From Jacaranda mimosifolia (taxonomy: Eukaryota > Streptophyta > Magnoliopsida > Lamiales > Bignoniaceae), in assembly GCA_018894105.1 (NCBI GenBank), contig CM032123.1, positions 29,551,744 to 29,615,743 on the forward strand: DNA of 64,000 nucleotides, in the 5' to 3' direction. Shown in pieces: positions 10,582 through 20,892 of the stretch. The notes below the pieces were generated by a model, which saw nothing but the letters and a program-made list of their open reading frames with translations, had not been told where the DNA came from and ran no database searches. The position numbers and the translations under genes were made by a program. Within the stretch, counting starts at the first letter, position 1. Each line of letters opens with the position of its first letter.

Positions 10582-12442
10582 ATGGAACTTCAACATTTCT
10601 GTCATGATCACAAGTTGATTTTTAACGAAGGGAACAAGCTTGATCTTGATGATAAGGGTTCTAGCTTGTGCTGGACGTGCCGTTTGCCGATCTTCTCAAC
10701 TCCTTGCTATTATTGCAGTGTGGGCTGCAACTTTTTCCTGCACAAAGAATGTGCCCTTCTTCCTGAAAAAATGGAACATCAATTGCATCCAAAACATCAT
10801 CTCCTTCTTCAGAGAAACACTCGACCTCAATTCAGTGAGTTAATCTCTTGTTCTGTGTGCCCTAGTGGTTACTGGGGTGATCAGAACCTCTTCTACGGTT
10901 GTCATGATGAAAGTTGCAGGTTTAGAGTTCATGTATTGTGTGCTTTCCCTTTGGGGATCAAACTCTTGCACAGAAGTCACCCGCACGAATTGATCCCTAT
11001 CCGCAAATCATTTCTTCGGTACATTTGTGGTGCTTGTGGATTGAAGCATCACAAACAGCATGAACTACAAGGCCGCTCTTATTTGTGTAATCTGTGTGGT
11101 TTCTTGATTCATGAGGAATGTGCTTTATTGCCGAATGCCATCAGACACAATGAGCATTCGGATCATGGCCTTACTCTCACCTACGCTTTTCTGCAAATAT
11201 CTCCAAGGGTTTCGCGTCAATGCGCGTTTTGCAAAGAGAAAATCCAAAGTTTGGGGGTCTATTTCTGTGGCCAATGTGGTTATTATGCTCACATCAAGTG
11301 TGCAACTTCTAACCATCAGCTTTTCAAGCCCAGTAATTCATCTGTCTACTACTACTAGTGTATATAATTTTCTCTTTGTTTCTAATTTTTCAAGTGATTA
11401 ATCTGCTTTTGTTCATTTTCCTGCTGCAGTGCCAGGTCGAGACGTAGAACATCGCAACCTGATTCATCTCCCAATGGCGGATGAACACAATAGCCTGGTG
11501 TCCTATTTACTCAAGAATAGAATCAGCAGGACGACGATGGGTGAAACGGATCACGAGAAACTATTCAAAGACAAACACGATCATCCATTAACGTTTCATG
11601 AAAACGATGACGGGCTGCCCAGATTGTGCAGCGGATGTGTTCAGCCCATTTCGCCTCCATTCTATAGCTGCTGCCAATGCAAAGATTTCTATCTCCACCA
11701 TTGCTGCGCGAATCTGCCGTCAAATTTTCTACACTCCGCGCATGAAGAACACCCACTCATCCTCTTCCCCAAAATAGACGATGAATTCTTTTCCATCTTC
11801 AGGTGTGACGGATGCCATCGTCCTTGCAACGGATTTGCCTATACCTGCAAGCTTTGCCGATTTACCCTGGATGTCGAGTGCGCCTTTCTGCCTTACTTCA
11901 TCACTCATGAGGCGCACGGGAGGCACCACATTCTTTTTTTAAATTTTTCACTGTCGAACTTTATAAAGCCCTTCTATGAATGTAGCATCTGCCGCGATTT
12001 CAATATAGATTTTAGGTCCGTGGTGCTACCGAGTACCGTGAGGCACAAATTTGACAAACACCCTTTAAAACTAATCAGGCGGCCTTCATCTTCTTCGAAC
12101 GAGGATCAGAGCTATGGAGATGTTGAACATTTCTGTGAGATTTGTGAACAAGAAATGGAGAAGAAGCATTGGTACTTCTACCGTTGCGACGAATGCAACC
12201 AATCGTTCCACATTGATTGCATTCCATCAGTCGGCGTTCTATCCAAGATTAATTTTGGCGGCGCCATTGGTGTCCAATGCCATCAGTGTCCGATGACTTG
12301 TATTCGGATGCTTACTGTCGGGAACTACAGGTGTGGTTACTGTCGGGAAATTATCCAGGGCTTTGTAGATGAGATGGCATTTGAATGTTCAAATTGTGAT
12401 TTTCGGATCCACTATGACTGTGCTAAGGAATGTTTGTCATAA
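10582..12442 (+). CDS. DC1 (C1-like) zinc-finger protein, two exons
   Basis: Exon 1 is 10582-11332 and exon 2 is 11430-12442, joined over a 97-nt GT-AG intron (donor CCA|GTAATT, acceptor CTGCAG). The joined frame is 1764 nt, 587 residues, with no stop. The ATG at 10582 is chosen because MELQHFCHDH is the usual start of this family; an in-frame ATG at 10534 would add 16 residues. About nine Cys/His-rich modules follow one another, each with CxxC pairs and an H-x-x-C-A-x-L-P type end, for example FLHKECALLP, LIHEECALLP and HIDCIP. DC1 domains (PF03107) resemble C1 domains and bind zinc; plant members form a large family linked mostly to stress and hormone responses, with few known ligands. The specific role is unknown. 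Flanking transposons do not interrupt it, so it appears functional. Confidence 0.9.
11333..11429 (+). other. Intron of the DC1 gene
   Basis: It starts GTAATTC, is T-rich towards the 3' end (TTTGTTCATTTTCCTGCTGCAG) and ends AG. Removing it joins two modules in frame, phase 1, creating a Met codon at the junction. Reading into the intron meets a stop at 11356-11358. Confidence 0.85.
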
Positions 12443-12455
12443 ATTTTAGTGGAGC

Positions 12456-12461
12456 AATAAA
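12456..12461 (+). terminator. Polyadenylation signal AATAAA
   Basis: A perfect AATAAA lies 14 bases after the DC1 stop codon. Plant signals are usually further from the stop, so another near-upstream element may be used. Confidence 0.45.
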
Positions 12462-12529
12462 GTTACGTGGGCATTCTTGAGGCTCATATCATATCATACA
12501 ATATGTTTCGATCATTCCAATTCCAATTA

Positions 12530-13192
12530 GGCTGTCAATGGATTGGATTTTAATCCAAATCTAATCTGAATTCAATCCGAATTTTAGAATTTTTATTCGA
12601 TTAAAATATTCGATGGATCAAATCCGATTATAAATATTCGTAATGCGAAATAAATGAATCGGATATAAAATTAAGCAATCCGATCCATTAAAAATTCGAA
12701 TCCGAACTTTAATATTTTTTATTAAATTAATACTCTTATATATAATTTTAATAAACATTTTAAAATAAAATTTATATATTGTATTGACCTAATATCTATA
12801 TTAATGTAGATATTATAGTATTAATATTGTGTTTTTAACCAAAAATAAGAGGGATATCAAATATAATAACATATAATAGTTCATCTATGCATTAATATAA
12901 TATGAAATAAGAATTTAGTATTCAAATATTTAACTTTTGGACTAATATATAATAAAAAATTATTAAAAATTCAAATATGACATAAATTTACTTTATAAAT
13001 ACAATATTTTTATAAAATTGAGAAAAAAAAGGCCGAATTTTTTAATCAGATTTTGGATATTCATCGGATTCGAATTTGGTACTGACTAACAAATATCCTA
13101 TAGGATTTCAGGTCGGATTCGGATATGAATTTTGATAATCAAATTTGGATTCATATATAACAGATCCGATCAAAATCCAACCCGTTGACAGC
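12530..13192. mobile_element. hAT-like MITE
   Basis: The ends are inverted copies: GGCTGTCAATGGATTGGATT at the left, and the reverse complement of AATCCAACCCGTTGACAGC at the right. The flanks TCCAATTA (12522-12529) and TCTAATTC (13193-13200) match at 6 of 8 positions, consistent with an old 8-bp hAT target duplication. The interior is AT-rich, repeats GGATTCGGAT-like motifs near both ends, and codes for nothing. Confidence 0.65.
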
Positions 13193-13269
13193 TCTAATTC
13201 CAATATATATAGTTTCTCAAATATATGGACCAATATTCGTTGGATTCATTAATGATAGCTCTTTTCATC

Positions 13270-13660
13270 CTTGTTTTTGAGCAATCAAGGTTTTGATAAC
13301 AATCAGTGAAATTCTATCATAATATTTGACGATAGTTTCATCTTCTTACATTTTTAAAAACTCAAAGTCCCATTTCAAGTTTAGAATAATTTATATTCGT
13401 CTGGCTCTCTCACTTCTTTGATACTCCAACTCAAACTTGTTCCAAACTTCTTTAGCAGTTGTTGCAAGTCCCAATTCTTAAAAACACTGAGTTAGCCACT
13501 AAATTTTGGATGAGAGTTATAGCTTTAAACCTCTTAGTCCTTTCCTCAATATGAGCTCTAATTTGTGTCGGGTTAGAATTTCTAAGAGGCGGAGTTGTCG
13601 ATCTTTTTCTTCAGCTACAACTTCCCAAAGATTATGTGCTTCTAGCTAGGGAGTCTGCAT
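13270..13660 (-). pseudogene. Ty1/copia gag remnant (UBN2-type)
   Basis: Read on the minus strand, three frames together give LEAHNLWEVV, KRFKAITLIQNL, TTAKEVWNKFELEYQ and KYYDRISLIV. These are the conserved blocks of copia-type Gag (UBN2, PF14223) in the right order. Stops and frameshifts occur every few dozen codons. No matching LTRs or pol were found beside it, so this is an isolated fossil. Confidence 0.7.
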
Positions 13661-14624
13661 TTGATAGTTTTCACCAGAAAAGGCTTGTGGGATTATCTAG
13701 AAAATACCTATTGATTGCCATTGTGAGGTGTGGTTTTAAAACTGTTTATGATTTTTCAAATGAACTCTTCCAATTTTTCTCAAAATCATCGATCCACGAA
13801 AATCAATTATGTCCCTTCCTGGACTCAACTCAAAATAAAATATTAACAATGTATATAGAAATATTGAAAAAGACTAGTGGCTTGTTGGTTTACAAATTCT
13901 CAATACATTTTCCAACTCTAAAATTTAAACAAACAAACAATATATATTCATGAACCTTACTCTCAAAATACAAAATTCATTCCCCAAAATATCATTACTA
14001 TTCACACTCTAATACATTCTCCAATGCTATACAACTTGTCATAAATTGTCCCATTCACATTACATATATATACACATACTATCACTCATTCAATCTATAT
14101 ATACATATATATAAATACTTTTAAAATATCTATTTCACCCCACCAACCCAATCAAAAAATTATTAATGTGACATCTTGTCCCCTTTCAAAACACAAACAA
14201 ACATACAATTTCTCCCAATTCATTATCTACCTACCACTCAAAATACAACAAATAACTATCACATTTTCCAACTCCACTTCCCAAAAATCATTTTGGCAAA
14301 ATGCCCCGATTCACAAACAAACAAAATCTAGTATATAATATTGTTTCATTTCAAATCAGATTTTTACACAGTAAAGGAAGAACTTACTTTCCTATTTTGA
14401 TGCCCAGCTCGTGGTTGTCATAACTAAAAATACAAAATAGATTTAAATGTAAGATTCGGCATATTTATATGCCAAAATCAAATAATTGAATAAGAAATTT
14501 GAGTTTAAATTGGGAAATAATTTAAGGACATTTTAGTGGGTGGAACGAATCTATCCATATTGGAAAAAAAGAGCGCGGGTGTGTAAATAAAATAGGTAAA
14601 GTTTATTTTTAATGTATCCCGATG
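13661..14624. other. AT-rich spacer, possible MITE
   Basis: AT-rich DNA with many CAAACAAACA motifs. Inverted similarity between GGCTTGTTGGTTTACAAATT (from about 13879) and the reverse complement of ATTCACAAACAAACAAAATC (about 14309) suggests a small MITE, without a convincing target duplication. Confidence 0.3.
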
Positions 14625-14629
14625 GACAT

Positions 14630-16011
14630 TGTAAGGGCAAATTTCTTTATTTGCAATAAATAAAATTATAAGACAAGAAAATTCGTACAAATATAATAAA
14701 ATTAAAATAAATCAACTGTGGATTCAATCTCTAATCTAATCTTTTGATCCTTCCCTTTTAAATATGATCTTGAATTTAATAAGTTACGTGAAGAACACAT
14801 TGAACATCATGGATCTCCTTAAATTTGATTTGAAGAAAAATAATGCCAATCCGAGGGCTTCACACCTTAATCTCGAATCAAACACAAAACTATACGAGCT
14901 CTGCTAAGAATGCTTTGAACGCCATTGATCTCTTTAAATTTGATTTGAAGAAAAATAACACAAATCTGTGGGTTTCGCACTTTAATCTCAAATCAAATGC
15001 CAAAATATATGAGCTCCATGAAGAACACCTTGAACGCCGTGGATTAACTTGAATTTGATTGAGAGAATTACTGGACTCCTCCAAAGCTACTCTCACTTAC
15101 TGAAATTTGTGTTGTGTGTTGAATGAGCTTCGGTTGCCCCCTTTATATTAGGGATGCAAACAAACCGAGCCAGCTCGCAAGCCTCACGAGCTGGCTCGAA
15201 AAGTGTTTGAGCTCGAGTTTGAAGAATTCGAGCTTGAGCCAAACTTGTATAAGTTTTGAGTCGAGCCCAAGCCAAATAATTCTTGTTCGCAATCTTACGA
15301 GCCTATATTTTTTATTTAAAAAAATATTTATATATAAAAAAATATACTAATCTTAATTTTTTTTGTAAAATAATTTAACTTTTTGAGCTTGAGTCCGAGC
15401 AGAACTTGTGCCTATAACTAATTTTAAATATAATAAAATAAAATATACTGATTTTAAATTTTTTTATAAAATAATTTAACTTTTTGAGCTCGAACTTGAG
15501 CTGAACTCAAGCCTATAGCTTGATTATAAGTTCGAGCCTAATGAATTGAGTCGAGCCAAGCCGAGCCCGAACAAGTGCTTGAGCCTCAATTTTCCAAGAT
15601 CAAGCTCGAGCCTGAAAAACTAGCTAAAGCTCGGCTCAGCTCGACTCATTTGCATCCCCACTTTATATAGATGTTTGATGGGAGACTTCTAGATTGACTT
15701 GAACTTCTTTGATAAGATAATATCAAATATCAAGAGATAATATAAGCTATGAAGGATAATAACAAATATCAAGATATAGTATCATATATCTTTAATTTGA
15801 TTGGTGTATAGACATAGACACTTTATCTTTGATAGTTATCAACATTTGATTTGAGCAACAAATAAATACTAGAGTATTAATTAAAATTAACTATTTATCT
15901 TTGGAATTAAATTTAATAAATTCCAAGATAAAATAGAAAATTTTGAATTAATAAGTAGCATAATATTTTATATGTGTCACTCTTCAATGGACAAAAATTG
16001 ATACGTCTACA
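14630..16011 (-). repeat. 3' LTR of the gag-only element, with nested MITE
   Basis: It matches 18255-19020 but is longer for two reasons: a 512-bp hAT MITE plus its 8-bp duplication, and an extra copy of an internal repeat of about 100 bp (around the GAAGAACRCCTTGAACG and TTGATTTGAAGAAAAATAA motifs; three copies here, two in the other LTR). Confidence 0.82.
15149..15660. mobile_element. hAT MITE nested in the LTR
   Basis: The termini are TAGGGATGCAAA and TTTGCATCCCCA, an inverted pair of the TAGGG/CAGGG type found in hAT elements. Both sides carry the perfect 8-bp duplication CTTTATAT (15141-15148 and 15661-15668). The sister LTR at about 18650 has a single CTTTATAT at the same place, the empty site. 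The interior is rich in GAGCTCGAG-like and GCTCGGCTC motifs near both ends and AT-rich in the middle, without coding capacity. Confidence 0.93.
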
Positions 16012-16219
16012 AATGCCCCAACTTCAAAACTTGACGAAAGATGTGTCAATCATCTACGAAAGAGGCAAGGCTTAAAGTATTTGAGAAGTATTCTTTTTCT
16101 CTCAAAATTTTCACATATGTTCAAGACAAGAACATCTTCCAAACATTCCTAGAGCTATGGTGCCCAATAAAAGGGTTAAGTCATAACATAATTCTAAGTA
16201 AATATCATTTTGAGGGGAG

Positions 16220-17005
16220 TGCCGTACATAGTTTATACTCATGCTGACCAAGAGGGGCCCGCAGTTTAAGCTCGTGCATCAAGGAACATATTTAAATTGA
16301 ATAGATATTTTATACTCATGTCAAGGAGTCAACTTGAATTTGGTTGACAATTTATACTCATGTCAAGGAGTTTATTTGAGTTTAACTTAATAGCCAGTTT
16401 ACACTCTTATAAAGGAGTACACGGGGAGAATTTGAATATTTAGATAGTTTATGCTCGTACCTAGAAGCCTTATTGAAAGTTTAAGTTCATATCAAGTAGC
16501 ATATGGGGAAACTTTAAATATTTAGATAGTTTATACTCATATTAAGGAGCCTTATTGATAGTTTAAACTCTTACCAAGGAGCACATGGGGAAACTTTGAA
16601 TATTTAGAAAGTTTATGCTCGTATATAGGAGCCTTATTAACAGTTTAAGTTCTTATCAAGAAGCACATGGGGAGAATTTAAATATTTAGATAGGTTATGC
16701 TTATACCTATGAGCCTTATTAAAAGTTTAATCTCATATCAAGGAGTATATGGGGAAACTTTAAATATTTAGATAGTTTATGCTCATATTTAGGAGCCTTA
16801 TTGATAGTTTAAACTCTTATCAAGGAACACATAGGGAGACTTCAAATATTTAGATAGTTTATGCTCATACTTAGAAGCCTTATTGATAATTTAAGCTTTT
16901 ATCAAGGAGCACATGAAGAGACTTTAATATTTAGATAGTTTATGCTCATATCTGGGAGCATTATTGACAGTTTAGGCTCATATCAAAGAGCATTTGGAAT
17001 TTGGA
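16220..17005 (-). repeat. 82-bp tandem array in the retrotransposon 3' region
   Basis: The motif TTTAGATAG or a near variant begins at 16439, 16521, 16603, 16685, 16767, 16849 and 16930, a spacing of 82, 82, 82, 82, 82 and 81 bp. Each unit also contains TTATGCTCATA, GGAGCCTTATTGA and AAGGAGCACATGGGGA variants. Shorter, more degenerate units extend left to about 16220. In the element's own sense the array lies between gag and the 3' LTR, where plant LTR elements often carry tandem repeats. Confidence 0.93.
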
Positions 17006-17013
17006 GATGAAAA

Positions 17014-18059
17014 TTAATTGCCTCCAACATCTTCATCATCAGCAGCATTACTTGAGTCTTCTTGTTCATAAAAATTCATGCTCATTTCAATATTATGTGC
17101 ACGAGTTGCCAAATCTGCAAAATTTTTTGGTTTAATTCCTTGACAAAGACTCCAATGCATTCCTTGGGTGCATATTTTAATGGCTGAAGCCTCTGATAAT
17201 TGATCTTTGCAATTAAGACTCAAATTTCTCTAGTGATGTATGTAGTTAATGACATGTTCTTCTTTCCACTGGTGAGAGTTGGTGAGTTCTACCGTGCTAA
17301 TTATCCTTCGAGTGCTATAAAAACGATTGAGGAAATCTTGTTCCAGTTACCCCCAACTATCGATAGAGCTTGCCTCCAAGCCAACATACCAATCAAAAGC
17401 ATTACCCTTTAATGATAGAACAAATTGCTTGACCAAATGATCTCCATATGTTGCAGGATTATTACAAGTCTCAATTAAATGAGCCACATGTTGCTTTGGG
17501 TTGCCTTTGCCATCAATTTGCTGAAACTTTAGGGTTGGTAACCAATCGGCATCTTCAAGTTATCATTCCTTTGAGTATATGGATTGGAGTAAGTCATAGA
17601 CGACTTAGAACTTCCATCAAACTTGTCTTTCATAGTCTCCATGACAAACTCCTTTAGTGGGTCGATGAGAATTAATCCAGTGGAAACTTCTAGTTCATTT
17701 GTTGGAATCTCATCATTTTTGGTTGATTGTCTCCTTGTGGATGCTTCGCCTTGGTCATGAGCTTCAATTTGTTTCTCCTTCGTATAGCTAGCATCAAGAT
17801 TGCCCACTTTGCTCATCAATTTGGAGATTTGAAAATCTCGCTCTTGGACATGCTTCGTGAGTCCTTCAATAGCCCTCGTCAAATTTGAAATTTGTTCCTT
17901 CAAGGTTGTAGCACTTGTCATCATCACCATTGCTATGCTCGACGAATTTGATGTTGAATAGGGAATAGATGATGCAGATTCTTCCTTTGAGTCTCCACCA
18001 TATTCATTCATATCAATAAAATATAACAACACCTTTTCCATAGCAAGTGAAGGATCCAA
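17014..18059 (-). pseudogene. Retrotransposon gag, decayed
   Basis: The minus-strand frame at 17529-18059 (176 residues) starts MDPSLAMEKVLL and contains a coiled-coil-like stretch (KEQISNLTRAIEGLTKHVQE). The gag core follows in other frames: KQFVLSLKGNAFDWYVGLEA, then LNRFYSTRRII, then LNCKDQLSEASAIKICTQGM and the C-terminal LATRAHNIEMSM at 17014-17223. These are conserved blocks of plant Ty3 Gag (Retrotrans_gag, PF03732). At least two stops (near 17345 and 17235) break the frame. No zinc knuckle was found. Confidence 0.8.
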
Positions 18060-18254
18060 CTCTCAAGATGATTGCAACTTTTTAGACATATTTCTTATGA
18101 TGAAGCCATCACTTTTTACTCTAGTACTTGAGGAATTTAAGGTAGTAATTTTTAGTTTTGCAGTCTTGTTGGCAGACATTTAATATTTCAATCTTGATGA
18201 AGGAAAGAGATGAGAGGTGAGGTAGAGATAGTCTCACCGAGTGTGCCAAAATTT

Positions 18255-19020
18255 TGTAAGTGTAAATTTTTTTATTTGCAATAAATAAAATTACAAGACA
18301 AGAAAAATCATACAAATAAAATAAAATTGAAATCAATCAATTGTGGAATCAATTTCTAATCTAATCCTCTAATTCTTCCATTTCAAATATGTTCTTGAAT
18401 TTAATAAGCTCTGTGAAGAACGCCTTGAACGTCATTGATCTTTTTAAATTTTGATTTGAAGAAAAATAACGCCAATCCTAGGGCTTCACACCTTAATCTC
18501 GAATCAAATGCCAAAATATATGAGCTCCGCGAAGAACACCTTGAATGCTGTGAATCTTCTTGAATTTGATTGAGAGAATTGGTAAACTCCTCCAAAACTC
18601 CTCTAACTTGCTAGAATTTGTGTTGTGTGTTGAATGAGCTTTGGTTGCCCCCTTTATATAGATACTTGGTGGGAGACTTCTAGATTGACTTGAACTTCTT
18701 TGATAGTTATTTCTTTGATAAAATGATATCAAATATCAAGAGATAATATAAGCTATGAAGAGATAATATCAAATACTAAGATATAGTATCAAATATCTTT
18801 GATTTGATTGATTCATAGGAATAGATACTTTATCTTTGATATTTATTAACATTTGATTTGAGCAACAAATAAATACTAGAGTATTAATTAAAATTAACTA
18901 TTTATCTTTTGGAATTAAATTTAATAAATTCCAAGATAAAATAGAAAATTTTGAATTAATAAATAGCATAATATTTTATACGTGTCACTCTTCAATTGGG
19001 CAAAAATTGATCTGTTTACA
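18255..19020 (-). repeat. 5' LTR of the gag-only element
   Basis: This 766-bp LTR pairs with 14630-16011. It lacks the hAT MITE and has one fewer copy of the 100-bp internal repeat. It therefore preserves the pre-insertion state at the CTTTATAT site near 18650. Confidence 0.85.
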
Positions 19021-19129
19021 GACACAAAATTTAGCTCAAAAGCTAGAGTTATGACTTGAGCTTCTAACTCTTTAGTGGAGCTATAACTCTTCATTAAAAG
19101 AGTAAGTTACGGGATTTTATCTTATAATT

Positions 19130-19580
19130 GTGTTCTTAAAAGAAAGAATTATGATTCTAGTGAAGAATTATGTCTCGTCAACAAAATTGCATTGCACAAC
19201 TATAAATAGGAGTACCTAGAACCGACACTAAATATTGAAAAAAGAAGCATACATACTAGCATCATATCTCACTATATTGCACACTTATACACTGTCATTA
19301 AAGAAGAGTTCTAAGTTAGTACAATTCGCTACTTCTGTTCTATCGGAGTGCTACCTTAGACCGGAGAAGAACCATTGTATCTTGAGAGGTTAATTGCTAG
19401 GAGTCTCCTAGCACCGTGTGAGAAGCAATATTACCTTAAGGAGACTATTAGAGCAACAAGCCTCGACTAATAAAATTTTTGTCTTACATTCAAGTAGGCT
19501 TTTCTGTTCATTTTCTTCATTGAATAAATAATTTTATATATTTACATAATTTTATATGTGTATGTATTTTAATTATATGT
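19130..19580 (+). other. Possible LTR or promoter remnant
   Basis: A TATA-like CTATAAATAGG at about 19200 is followed by a moderately GC-rich, non-coding 300 bp with AATAAA-like sites near 19470 and 19535. This layout resembles a retrotransposon LTR (promoter, R, polyadenylation), perhaps a solo LTR. No paired copy, PBS or target duplication was found in the window. Confidence 0.25.
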
Positions 19581-20192
19581 TTACACAAAGGACAAGCATG
19601 TACGGTATCTTAACTTAATTTTCTAACATTAAAACCAAAAGATAAACATACAACTACTGCAAACTTATTCCATGATTTTCTGCTGGAAATCTTTATTACC
19701 AAATGTGTAATGCCAGCTCTCCAACATCATCAAAAGCTTTTGAAGACAAATAAAAAAATTGCCGGCTTTTGTGCGTCAAGACGTAAAATAGATTAAAGGG
19801 AAGATTAAGACGGGAGCGAGCCGTAAACTATTTAATCTCCAAAGGGATATATGCCCACATCATTGATGTTTTCCATGCTCGCTTTAATTCAAGCCAAGAT
19901 CAGCTTAAGGATCCCCCTCCTCATCTTTCCGTAATTTCCGTTTGACAACATATACAGAAACTGACAGCAGGAAAATGACCTATCATTCAAATTTCATTAA
20001 TTAAGCACCTCAGCTGCGAGTTTCTTCCTAATTATATTTGCATCATACAAGGTTGCATACAAAATGACAATGAATACTTTATATCAAATTAAATTTGAAT
20101 TTGATTAATACAATAATACAATAATATAGTAGATTTAGAAAGAATTTGAAAATGAAAATAAAAATATTTTGAGTGAAAATATGGAGAATACC
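19581..20192. other. Intergenic DNA, nothing recognised
   Basis: AT-rich spacer between transposon debris and the 5-oxoprolinase 3' flank. No coding or RNA-gene signal. Confidence 0.4.
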
Positions 20193-20585
20193 CATTTGGT
20201 TTTATTTTCATTTCTAGTTTTCATTTCCATCATTTTTCGAAATATTGAAATTTAGTTTGTGGAAATGAGTTGAAAATAAATTTACATTTGGATAAATTAT
20301 TGAAAAAATAATTATTATGTTGGGTTTAGTAAATTGTAGATGAACAGAGATAGAAGTAGTAAAATAAAGAGAAAAGATATATACATATATATATATGTTA
20401 TTGGAGAATGTGTTTAAAAATAAAAATGATGTCGAGTGAAATGTGTAAAAAATGATGTGTTGCATTTTTGAAATAGTAGAAAATGTGATAAAAAGTTAAA
20501 TGAAACCAAAAGGGGCTTTGGAACAATTTTCATTTTTTATTTTTGGGTGGAAATGGAAATGGGTGTTGGAAATAAAACCAAACAT
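20193..20585. repeat. Inverted-repeat element, possible MITE
   Basis: The left end TTTGGTTTTATTT near 20195 recurs as an inverted copy (AAATAAAACCAAA) near 20570. Similarity continues inwards through GGAAATGGAAATGG-type sequence on both sides. No convincing target duplication was found, so class is uncertain. Confidence 0.4.
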
Positions 20586-20892
20586 TGGAATTGGAATTGG
20601 AATTGTTTTTTGCAGTCCAGCAAAAATATACCTAAAGATGATTTCGGAAAGGTTGGCATTTCCAACTATTATGAGATGATTTCCAACAGAACCTCAGCTT
20701 TGAAATCAAATGATTCCATAAAAACCACATATAAAAGAGACAAGTGAACTTCCATTATCCATCCATGAGAACTCACCCATTTCTTACATAATAACCACAT
20801 ATCATGTAGGCAGACATTATTAATACCAATTCTAGACAAGGAAAGATAAACGATTTACTGCAAACAGATAGCGCAGGTTGGGATGCAATACC

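Larger units (their letters stand above)
14630..19020 (-). mobile_element. Gag-only LTR retrotransposon (TR-GAG type)
   Basis: Two related LTRs (18255-19020 as 5', 14630-16011 as 3' in the minus sense) flank 2.2 kb with a decayed gag and an 82-bp tandem array, but no protease, reverse transcriptase or integrase. In the plus sense the LTRs start TGTAAG and end TCTACA or TTTACA. The outer flanks GACAT (14625-14629) and GACAC (19021-19025) match at 4 of 5. Just inside the 5' LTR the minus strand reads TTTTGGCACACTCGGTGAGA, a candidate primer-binding region. Inside the 3' LTR lies a polypurine-like GTTGGGGCATT. Such elements must borrow pol from a relative. Confidence 0.82.
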
